Made by a program: the position numbers and the translations under genes
In this document: positions 56,710-64,000 of the stretch, piece after piece
Layout: the number at the start of each line of letters is the position of its first letter
Numbering within the stretch: position 1 is the stretch's first letter
DNA from: Ereboglobus sp. PH5-10
Lineage (GTDB): Bacteria > Verrucomicrobiota > Verrucomicrobiia > Opitutales > Opitutaceae
Reading direction: 5' to 3'
Assembly: GCF_029504735.1 (NCBI RefSeq)
Contig: NZ_JAQFIP010000011.1
Location: 1 to 64,000 of the forward strand
DNA: 64,000 nucleotides
The notes under the pieces: model-generated
The model's input: only the letters and a program-made list of their open reading frames with translations
What the model was told of the DNA's origin: nothing
Databases searched by the model: none

Positions 56710-59700
56710 TCAGAGATTGCACTTAACGACGAGGTTCAGGAGTGTGCCGTTTTCGACATAGCGCACGAGGCGTCCATAACGCACACGGTATTCTGGCTCG
56801 CCGAGGATGTTGCGCCAGTCGAGGGAGACTGCCCACGTGCGAGAAAACTGGTAGGTGAAGCTGAAGTCGATGCGCCGGGTGATGTTCATGTAGATACCAT
56901 CGCTACCCATTGTGAGAGATCCGTCGGCGTTGGTGATACTATGGGTCGGCTGATTTTTCAGGTATTTGTCACACCAGTAATAGGACAACTGGGCAGACCA
57001 ACTTCTAGCACGATATTTCAGTTGCGTATTGGAAACCATTTTTTTGTGCCCGGTCATTTCTATGTCGCCCCCAGGGTGCGCGTAACTAAAGGCTTCGTAA
57101 ATTTCGAAATTCTTGAGGAATGATGGCAGAAAACTGAATTTTTGACGGTAACTGATTTCGAAACCGTCCATGGTAGCCTTGCCCACGTTGAACGCAGTAT
57201 CGAGTTCAATGTAGTAGCCCGGATAGTCCTCGTAAAGATAGGAATAGTATTCGACCAATTCCGGCGCCAGTTCGTCCAGCGGGCCGCTAACACTGACAAT
57301 ATAGTCCCTGATATCCTTTCGAAAAACTCCGGCGGTCAAAACGCCCGCGCCAAAGCGTTTTGGAATATAATATTCTGCGCTGAGATCGAAATTGTGACTG
57401 TATTGTGGTTTGAGCGCAGTGTTTGGTCTCGTGACGGTCACAGTCAAGGCGCTGGAATTCGATGATTCGTTGTCCCTTGGATACAGGTATTGGAGCCCCG
57501 GGCGACCGATTGTCATTGTATAGGCAGCGCGGAGTATCAAGTCCTTGGTTAGGTTATATTTTAGCTGAAGGTTCGGGAAAATATCGCCATACTTTTTGCT
57601 TCTTTCCTCCCATTGGGCATCGCCGCTTCTTTTATATGCACCGGCTGTTGTGTGTGTGTATTCATAACGAGCCCCAGTCATTATGTTTAATTTCGCAATG
57701 CGCATGGACCCCATAAGGTAGCCAGCATATACTTTCTCGTTAAAACGACGGGCATAGGTTTTTGCAGACGCATCGTAGGTTTCCTGATTGAAGGTAAACA
57801 TGTCGGGGTTTTGGGCATAGTAGTCATAAACCTTCCAAGTGCTTATCCAGTTGGGAACAACGGTGTTGCTCTGGTTCCAAGAATCCTTGCGAACTGGATC
57901 GTAGAATTCACCGTAATTGGGGCGCGCGGCGCTGGTATCGTTGAGCGTCATGTTTGCGCGCTTGGCTGCGGCCGTGCGTTCCCAGTCTGTGTAGACAACG
58001 CCTGATTGAATAAGAAGGGGTTGCCCGAAGAGACGGGTCGGTATGCGAATGTTGGCCTTGCCGCCCCATTTTTTATCCACCGAATTGGCCTCGCGTATAG
58101 ACATGGTAAGCGTATCGTAGTTGTCGAGGTTAAGATAGTCTGTTTCGGGTGTTATATCGAGTTGCTGAATGGTGAACCCCGACTTGGATTGAAGATCGCG
58201 AATAATAAAATGTCCCCTGGGACTTCTGTAGCTTGTGCTGTAAATGCCTCTTCGCGGCTCTTTGAAAGAGCGCGAATAATAACCATCGTAATCTATCTCA
58301 ATGCCGCGGAACTTGTGTTTGACTCCGGGGTTGATGTGCCAGGCCTGGTTGCGTTCGCGCCGTGTCGGCGCGCTGCCCGCGCTGAGCTGCATGTAAGCGT
58401 TTTCAATTTCCACGGTATCGTAATTGGAATTGGCGGTGATCACGGTGCCGTAGGAGCCATCAAGACGGAAGCCAGCCGCTTGAGCAGCAAGTGTCTTGCC
58501 ATCATTGTAGGAGGTGCGCAGGAAAACGGATGTGGTGCGGGAAAGCTTATAGTCTAGGTTGAGGGAGGCGGAGCGATTCTGCTTCCGACTGGACGATTCC
58601 GTCGATTGAATGGAGCTCATGTAGCCGGGTGAATCGCTTGAGGGAAGTGTATTGGTCGGTATGTCGAAATAGTAACTGGCTTGGCCGATTTGATTGGAAA
58701 AGCTGTAGGTTTCGTAGGCATTAAGATTGAGGCTTATGCCAAGGCGGTTGCCGAGAAACGCTTCCGAATATGCCAAGCTAAACCCGGGCGCCCAAGGGCG
58801 ATCGGGCGTGCGACCGCCAACGGCCACAGGAGCGAAGTTGAGTGCGGCAGTGTTTAAACGAAGGCTACCTGCCATGGTGAAGCGACGGCCTTTTTGATCG
58901 AAAGCGTTTCGCGTCTTGGCGTTGATAACGCCGCCGTTGGCATTAGCGGGCGACGAAGGAGGCGGGGCCTTGAAGACTTCGAGACTTTCGATGTTGTCGA
59001 TGGACATCGTTTGGAAGGCGACACCGCGGTTGCCGGAATCGGTGCCGATGTTGGTGGGATCTGTGGTGCTGTTGGCAAACTCGTTGCCGTCAACGGTGAA
59101 GCTGCCCTCGTTGCCGCTGATGCCGCGAATGCTCATGGTGGAAACGGTGTCCCCGCCAGTGTAATCAACGAAAACGCCCGGGAGGTTTTTTAGAAGCTCG
59201 CCGGGGTTGCTGTCGATGAGGTTGCCGAAAGCGTCAGCGGTGACGACCTCGACCATAACGTCGGACTGGCGCTGGCGTTGGATGGCGGCGGCCTGGCCCT
59301 CGCGCTCAGCGGTGATTGAGAAGCGTTCGAGCATGTAAATTTCGGAGGTCATTGCAAAATCGAGGTTCGCAGTGGCGCCGGATTCGAGTGCGACGGATTT
59401 GGTTTGAGGGTCGAGGTCGGAATAGGTGACGCGCACAGTGTAGTCGCCGGGTTCGAGTCCGCCAAAGCGGTAGGAGCCGTCGGTTTGCGTGATGGTGCGC
59501 GTGGTTTTGCCATCCAGCGCACTAAGCGTGACTTCGGCAGCAGAGAGCATAACTCCGCTTTTTTCGCTACTCACCACCCCGGTAATGACACCGTTGTTCG
59601 TGGATTGGGCGGGGAGTTGGGAGGGAGCGAACGCGACGAAAAAGGCAAGGATGATGAAAGACGTCACAGAGGTCGCACCTCCATTACTCGCGCGAAACAC

Positions 59701-62700
59701 GCGGCGCGCGAGGACGAGGAACGCGAGCGCAAGCAGATACAGCCAGCCGGTCGCACCGCCGCCGCTGCCGCTGATCATGCCATCGCCTGTCGAGGGCGGT
59801 GGCACGGCACCGTTTATGCCGAGGACGGCGGAATCACTTTGAGCGGAGCCGGTCGCGTTTGTGGCAATCACAAAATAGGTGCCGGCATCGGTGCGCTGTG
59901 CCGAGGTGATGGTGAGCGTTGAATCAGTTTCGCCGGCCAAAGGCAGAGTGTCCTTATACCATTGGTAGGTTGGCGAGGGCGCACCGGAGGCTGCGACAGT
60001 GAAGGTGACCGCGGTGCCTGCATCAACCGTGCGCCCAATGGGCGAAGTAATAATGCGCGGCCCGGTTTGCAGGACGAGGATGGTGTTGTCGCCGGTATTC
60101 GTAACGTAGATTTCACCGACATCGTCGATGACGATGCCGCCGGGGGCGTTGAGTGTGCCGGTGTCAGTGATTGTGGCGGCGATACCCGTGGACGCATCAA
60201 TGGCGCAAATGGCGTTGTTACCAGTGTCGACCACGTAGAGGATGCCGGCGGAGTCAACGACAAGCGCTTGCGGCGTGTTGAGGGTGACGCTGGTGACGTC
60301 GAGTGTGTCAACAAGGGCGGTAGCGAGTGTGATGACGCGGATGGCACTGTTGCCTGTATCGGCGACGCAAAGGAGTGAGGCGTCGGCGTTGAGCGCAAGG
60401 CCCATCGGCATATCGAAACTGGCTGCGACACCCGTGTCGTCGGTGGAGCCGGGCGTGCCATCGGTGCCAGCGAGGATAGTCATCGTGCCAGTGGCGGTGT
60501 CGATTTTTCGGATGATGTGATTACCAGTATCGGCGACGTAGAGATTGCCTGTTTCATCGATGGCGAGGCCGTGCGGAGTGTCGAGCACGGGCGTGCCAGT
60601 GATCGCAAGCGCAGTCACTGTGCCAGTGGCGGTGTCGATTTTCTTGATGCTGTTGCTGCCAGTGTCCGCGACATAGAGAATCGAGCCTGCGGTGTCGATG
60701 ACGATGGCGGACGGCGAATTGAAGCCGGTGGCAAAGGTCGTGACGGTGCCATCGACGGCGATTTTGCGGATGACATTATTGTCGGTGTCGGCGACGTAGA
60801 GATTGCCTGCTTTGTCGGCAGCAGCGCCGGTCGGCGCAGAGAAACGCGCGTCCATGCTGGAACCGTTGACGAGCCCGGCGGGTTCGCTTGCCGAGCCTGC
60901 AAGCGTGGTAAGCGACGATTCGCCAGTGATGACAAGCGTGATGAGTTTGGTGCCCGGGCCAGTGCCATTCATTGCCACAAGACTGACAGTAAACGAGCCA
61001 GTGGCTCCGGGTTTTCCAGTAATGAGGCCCGTGGAAGTATCGACAGAAAGGCCGGCCGGAAGGTTTAGGGCGGCATAACTCGTCGGGTCGTTGGTGGCAT
61101 CGATTTGATAGGTGAAATCCGCACCAACCATGCCGGATGCGGTGTCGGCATTTTGTATAACTGGCGCGGGAATGAGGACGGTAATGGTGACTGTCGCGGA
61201 ACCGCTGCCGACAAGATTTGATGCAAAGACAGTGGCAGTGGTTGTGCCGGTTGTCGCAAAGGCTCCCGTGACAAGGCCCGTGGTGACATCGATATTGAAA
61301 TCGACGGGAAAGCCGTCCGCCGAATAACTGAGCGGGTCATTGCTCGCAGTAATTTGATAAATAAAGGACTCGCCCTGAATGGTCGTCACAGAGGCCGGAC
61401 TAGTGATTTCCGGCGGCGGCAGGGAAACAGTCAGTTCAAGTTGTGCGGTGCCAGTGCCGGCGATATTCGTGGCGTAAAGCGTGACGGCGTTTACCCCGGC
61501 GGCTTGAGCGATACCGCTGATCACGCCGTTGACGGCATTGATTGAAAGGCCGTCTGGCAGGTTGTCGGCGGCGAAACTTGTCGGATCGTTGCTGGCAGTG
61601 ATGTTGTAGATAAAACCTTCCTCGCCGACAGTCGCCACTGCCGACACGGGACTCGTGATGACAGGGACAGGCGGCAATGTGTCGTAGATAATGATCACAA
61701 GCGTGGCGGTTGTGGCACCGCTGCTGTTGGATGCCGAGATCGTGAGATTGTATCTACCTGCCGCGGGTGTGCCACCGATGACACCTGTTGCGGAATCGAA
61801 GCTCAATCCGGTGCCATCGAGGCCATCGACACTCAACTGCGTGGGGCTGGCCGGGTCGTTGGTGGCCTCAAATGTGTATTGAAACGGGCCGGCAAGCGCA
61901 TCGACGGTAAGCGCGCTGGTGATTGTCGGCTTGGCGATCGCGCCGCCGGCGATCGTGACCTGAAGTTTGTTGGAGTTGATGACGGAGAATGTAGCCGTGA
62001 TCGCAGGATCGTCAGGATACGACCATGTGAATGTAGGTGTGTTAATGAAACCGCCGTCAGCCTCGAGGATCGTGTAGGTGCCGTTGACGAGGGTAACTCC
62101 ATCGGGAGCGACGGGCGTAACGGTGAAACCTTGCGCATTGGCAGCCGGAAAGGTGACGCTGCCAACTACGGTGAGGCCGGCGAGCGCGCCTGAGCCGTCG
62201 GAGTCGGCGAGGAGCACCGCGTTATCGCCGTAGGAGACATCGGTGGCGACGATGCCGGAGCCGCCGAAAGCAGCGGAATCGGCGATGACGAGCGTGGTGG
62301 CGCCGAGTTCCCCTGTGGAAGCGACGCGAAGCGCGCCAGCGGCGACGGTGGTGGTGCCAGTGTGAGTGTTCACGCCTGCGAGCGTGAGCATGCCCGTGCC
62401 GATTTTTTCGATGGAGATGTTGGTCCCGCTAAACGATCCGGCAAAGGTGGTATCGAGGTTTTTTGCACCGATACGGTATGTCACCTTGCCTGTCGAGGCA
62501 GCGAGATTGCTGCGCGCGCCAGCGGCAAAATGCCCGCCGGTGCCGGAGAGCGCGGCTATAGGAAGCACCTGATTGGTGTTGTTGCCAACAATCGGCACGA
62601 GGGTGCCGGAATTAAAGACCAGCGAGGTGTCCGCCCAGCCTTCAGTCGCGAAATAATTAACACCCGAGGAATTCCTATCGGTAATGGGCAGTCGCAAATT

Positions 62701-63999
62701 TCCGACACCCGTTCCGGTGATTTCCAGTTCACCGTGAAAACCAGTGAAGTCGGCGCCAAACTCGGCAACGGTTGTTCCAATATAAACCGGGAAGTTCAAG
62801 ACGAGCGTGCCCGAGCCTTGAAAGGAGCCGTTGTAGCGATACAATGCGGGCATGTTGAAGGTGCCGTGCTTGCCTTCCGGCACGATGATCGTGGTTCTGG
62901 GAATCGCACGCGCGCCCGTCGACAAATAGGTTGTCGAGAGCGTGCCGCCCGCCAAGACCACGGGGCCGAGCCCGAAATCGCCGTTGGACGGGCTCGTAAT
63001 CCGGAGTATGCCGGCCTCGACGGTGGTCGTGCCGGTGAAGCCCGAGTTTGTTGCGGAGAAAGCAAGCATGCCGGCGCCTTTTTTGAGCAGGGGGACGGCG
63101 CCACTGAGTCCGTTGCCAGCCGTCGGAGTGAGTATAAGAGTGCCAGTGGTATCAACGGTAACTGAGGCGGGCGCGACGGGCGTGGTGATGCTGACCGAGC
63201 CGGTCACCGCCACGGAAGCGTCGTTGAAGAGAACTTTGTCGCCGTCGTTGTAATTGGTCGGGAGGCCGGCCATCGTCCAGTTCACAGTGGCCTTGTCCCA
63301 AATGTTATCAGTCGTGCCAGCCCAGACGAGTGCGTCAACGGCAGCGGGTTCGATGATGGCAATGGTAAGAGCAACCGTGTCGCTGGTTCCGTGACTGTTG
63401 GCAGCGGCGATGTAAACTTTGGAGAGACCGATTTCCGTTGGTGTGCCGGAAATGAGGCCGCTGTTTTCAGAGAAGGCCAAACCAGCGGGAAGCTCGGTGG
63501 TGGTGTAAATCGTCGGGGAATTGGTGGCCTCAATTTGGTAGCTAAAGGCCTGGCCGATCGTGCCGGTTACAGTGAGCTCGCTCGTGATCGAAGGCGCGGG
63601 CGACCAAGCGGCGGCGATGTCGAGTTGCAGTTGCGCGGTGGCGACACCGACTTGGTTTGTCGCGCTAATGGTGACCGTGGTCGTGCCCGCCGCCGTGGGC
63701 GCGCCCGAAATGACGCCGCTTGCCGGGGCGAGCGTGAGGCCATCGGGAAGGCCGGTTGCTCCATAGCTGGTCGGATCACCGGTTGCGACATTAGCAATCG
63801 AGAAACTAAATGCCTCGCCGACCGTGCCGCTCGCGCTGAGCGGACTTCCGGAAATTGCCGGCAATGGATAGGCGTTAAGCGTGAGTGTGGCCGTGCCGGT
63901 GCCGGAAGCATTGATCGCGCTGAGCGTGATTGTGTTCACGCCGGCGGCGGCCACAGCCAGCGTCCCGTTGATAAGTCCTGTCGATGTGTCAACCGACAA
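56710..63999 (-). CDS. Giant surface protein fused in frame to a TonB-dependent receptor (5' partial)
   Basis: A single open frame of 2429 residues runs in from the window edge. In order: putative-Ig (He_PIG) repeats (about 1-230), autotransporter-associated strand repeats (about 300-570, TTTVEAGILRITSP), more putative-Ig repeats (about 660-1040), NHL-type repeats (about 1046-1313, ADTGNNAI) and an Ig domain (about 1313-1386). Then comes a Gly-rich C-terminal sorting-like segment (GSGGGATGWLYLLALAFLVL, about 1412-1432). After this, without a stop, a signal peptide (SFIILAFFVAFAPSQLPAQ), a carboxypeptidase-regulatory domain, a plug (PGELLKNLPGVFVDYTGG) and a full barrel ending NLVVKCNL follow. 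The last 985 residues are a complete receptor with its own likely GTG start at 59667. Confidence 0.88.
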   Translation of the reverse strand: MSVDTSTGLINGTLAVAAAGVNTITLSAINASGTGTATLTLNAYPLPAISGSPLSASGTVGEAFSFSIANVATGDPTSYGATGLPDGLTLAPASGVISGAPTAAGTTTVTISATNQVGVATAQLQLDIAAAWSPAPSITSELTVTGTIGQAFSYQIEATNSPTIYTTTELPAGLAFSENSGLISGTPTEIGLSKVYIAAANSHGTSDTVALTIAIIEPAAVDALVWAGTTDNIWDKATVNWTMAGLPTNYNDGDKVLFNDASVAVTGSVSITTPVAPASVTVDTTGTLILTPTAGNGLSGAVPLLKKGAGMLAFSATNSGFTGTTTVEAGILRITSPSNGDFGLGPVVLAGGTLSTTYLSTGARAIPRTTIIVPEGKHGTFNMPALYRYNGSFQGSGTLVLNFPVYIGTTVAEFGADFTGFHGELEITGTGVGNLRLPITDRNSSGVNYFATEGWADTSLVFNSGTLVPIVGNNTNQVLPIAALSGTGGHFAAGARSNLAASTGKVTYRIGAKNLDTTFAGSFSGTNISIEKIGTGMLTLAGVNTHTGTTTVAAGALRVASTGELGATTLVIADSAAFGGSGIVATDVSYGDNAVLLADSDGSGALAGLTVVGSVTFPAANAQGFTVTPVAPDGVTLVNGTYTILEADGGFINTPTFTWSYPDDPAITATFSVINSNKLQVTIAGGAIAKPTITSALTVDALAGPFQYTFEATNDPASPTQLSVDGLDGTGLSFDSATGVIGGTPAAGRYNLTISASNSSGATTATLVIIIYDTLPPVPVITSPVSAVATVGEEGFIYNITASNDPTSFAADNLPDGLSINAVNGVISGIAQAAGVNAVTLYATNIAGTGTAQLELTVSLPPPEITSPASVTTIQGESFIYQITASNDPLSYSADGFPVDFNIDVTTGLVTGAFATTGTTTATVFASNLVGSGSATVTITVLIPAPVIQNADTASGMVGADFTYQIDATNDPTSYAALNLPAGLSVDTSTGLITGKPGATGSFTVSLVAMNGTGPGTKLITLVITGESSLTTLAGSASEPAGLVNGSSMDARFSAPTGAAADKAGNLYVADTDNNVIRKIAVDGTVTTFATGFNSPSAIVIDTAGSILYVADTGSNSIKKIDTATGTVTALAITGTPVLDTPHGLAIDETGNLYVADTGNHIIRKIDTATGTMTILAGTDGTPGSTDDTGVAASFDMPMGLALNADASLLCVADTGNSAIRVITLATALVDTLDVTSVTLNTPQALVVDSAGILYVVDTGNNAICAIDASTGIAATITDTGTLNAPGGIVIDDVGEIYVTNTGDNTILVLQTGPRIITSPIGRTVDAGTAVTFTVAASGAPSPTYQWYKDTLPLAGETDSTLTITSAQRTDAGTYFVIATNATGSAQSDSAVLGINGAVPPPSTGDGMISGSGGGATGWLYLLALAFLVLARRVFRASNGGATSVTSFIILAFFVAFAPSQLPAQSTNNGVITGVVSSEKSGVMLSAAEVTLSALDGKTTRTITQTDGSYRFGGLEPGDYTVRVTYSDLDPQTKSVALESGATANLDFAMTSEIYMLERFSITAEREGQAAAIQRQRQSDVMVEVVTADAFGNLIDSNPGELLKNLPGVFVDYTGGDTVSTMSIRGISGNEGSFTVDGNEFANSTTDPTNIGTDSGNRGVAFQTMSIDNIESLEVFKAPPPSSPANANGGVINAKTRNAFDQKGRRFTMAGSLRLNTAALNFAPVAVGGRTPDRPWAPGFSLAYSEAFLGNRLGISLNLNAYETYSFSNQIGQASYYFDIPTNTLPSSDSPGYMSSIQSTESSSRKQNRSASLNLDYKLSRTTSVFLRTSYNDGKTLAAQAAGFRLDGSYGTVITANSNYDTVEIENAYMQLSAGSAPTRRERNQAWHINPGVKHKFRGIEIDYDGYYSRSFKEPRRGIYSTSYRSPRGHFIIRDLQSKSGFTIQQLDITPETDYLNLDNYDTLTMSIREANSVDKKWGGKANIRIPTRLFGQPLLIQSGVVYTDWERTAAAKRANMTLNDTSAARPNYGEFYDPVRKDSWNQSNTVVPNWISTWKVYDYYAQNPDMFTFNQETYDASAKTYARRFNEKVYAGYLMGSMRIAKLNIMTGARYEYTHTTAGAYKRSGDAQWEERSKKYGDIFPNLQLKYNLTKDLILRAAYTMTIGRPGLQYLYPRDNESSNSSALTVTVTRPNTALKPQYSHNFDLSAEYYIPKRFGAGVLTAGVFRKDIRDYIVSVSGPLDELAPELVEYYSYLYEDYPGYYIELDTAFNVGKATMDGFEISYRQKFSFLPSFLKNFEIYEAFSYAHPGGDIEMTGHKKMVSNTQLKYRARSWSAQLSYYWCDKYLKNQPTHSITNADGSLTMGSDGIYMNITRRIDFSFTYQFSRTWAVSLDWRNILGEPEYRVRYGRLVRYVENGTLLNLVVKCNL
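59665..59682 (-). promoter_or_regulatory. Internal Shine-Dalgarno and GTG start of the receptor part
   Basis: On the minus strand GGAGGT (59682-59677) is followed by 9 bases and then GTG (59667-59665), in the same frame as the giant gene. Translation from it gives a 985-residue protein starting VTSFIILAFFVAFAP, a normal signal peptide. Such a perfect site is rare in this window. Confidence 0.6.
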
Positions 64000-64000
64000 G

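Overview
The window looks like a chromosomal piece of a member of the Verrucomicrobiota, most likely the family Opitutaceae. This is inference from gene content: high-GC Gram-negative housekeeping genes (lpxA, ExbB/ExbD, TonB-dependent receptors), autotransporters with autotransporter-associated repeats, putative-Ig and NHL surface proteins, a one-enzyme sulfatase locus and a rhamnogalacturonan utilisation locus. A full-length NifJ-type pyruvate:ferredoxin oxidoreductase points to anaerobic metabolism, as in gut-associated relatives. Most genes start without a clear Shine-Dalgarno sequence.

Layout. 1-3.2 kb: the end of an autotransporter barrel, then (minus strand) trpB with what appears to be a complete ribosome-mediated tryptophan attenuator (leader peptide with two Trp codons, antiterminator, terminator), a zinc-ribbon membrane protein, and a clpS-DUF2017-like pair. 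3.3-9.6 kb: an EF-hand membrane protein, a winged-helix (HTH_42) protein and the glycerol genes glpF-glpK. 9.7-11.3 kb: two AT-rich orphan genes separated by a 59-bp attC-like structure, possibly integron cassettes. 11.7-25 kb, mostly minus strand: nifJ, an ABC-F ATPase, a polar amino-acid ABC transporter, a SNF2 helicase, a metallophosphoesterase and ExbD/ExbB. 25-34 kb: hemH, gpmI, ndk, a TonB-dependent receptor and pyk. 34-39 kb: a sulfatase, an FAD-dependent oxidoreductase, and a small AT-rich gene pair. 39-44.4 kb: serA, lpxA, a subtilase and folE2. 45.1 kb: a probable 6S RNA with its own promoter and terminator.

46-64 kb, minus strand, is a rhamnogalacturonan locus. In transcription order it holds a giant surface protein fused in frame to a TonB-dependent receptor, an autotransporter, a small FN3-like secreted protein, a GH2 enzyme with a discoidin-like domain, a PL26/YetA-like exolyase and a PL11 lyase. 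A truncated uroporphyrinogen-decarboxylase-family fragment follows at the end. The likely division of labour is surface capture and uptake by the receptor proteins, backbone cleavage by the two lyases and side-chain trimming by GH2.

Several short palindromic repeat families are scattered between genes and, unusually, inside them. hemH and the SNF2 helicase carry them as in-frame insertions, and a third copy supplies the stop codons of two convergent genes. These coding palindromes, the trp attenuator and the stop-less adhesin/receptor fusion with an internal ideal ribosome-binding site are the observations most worth following up.
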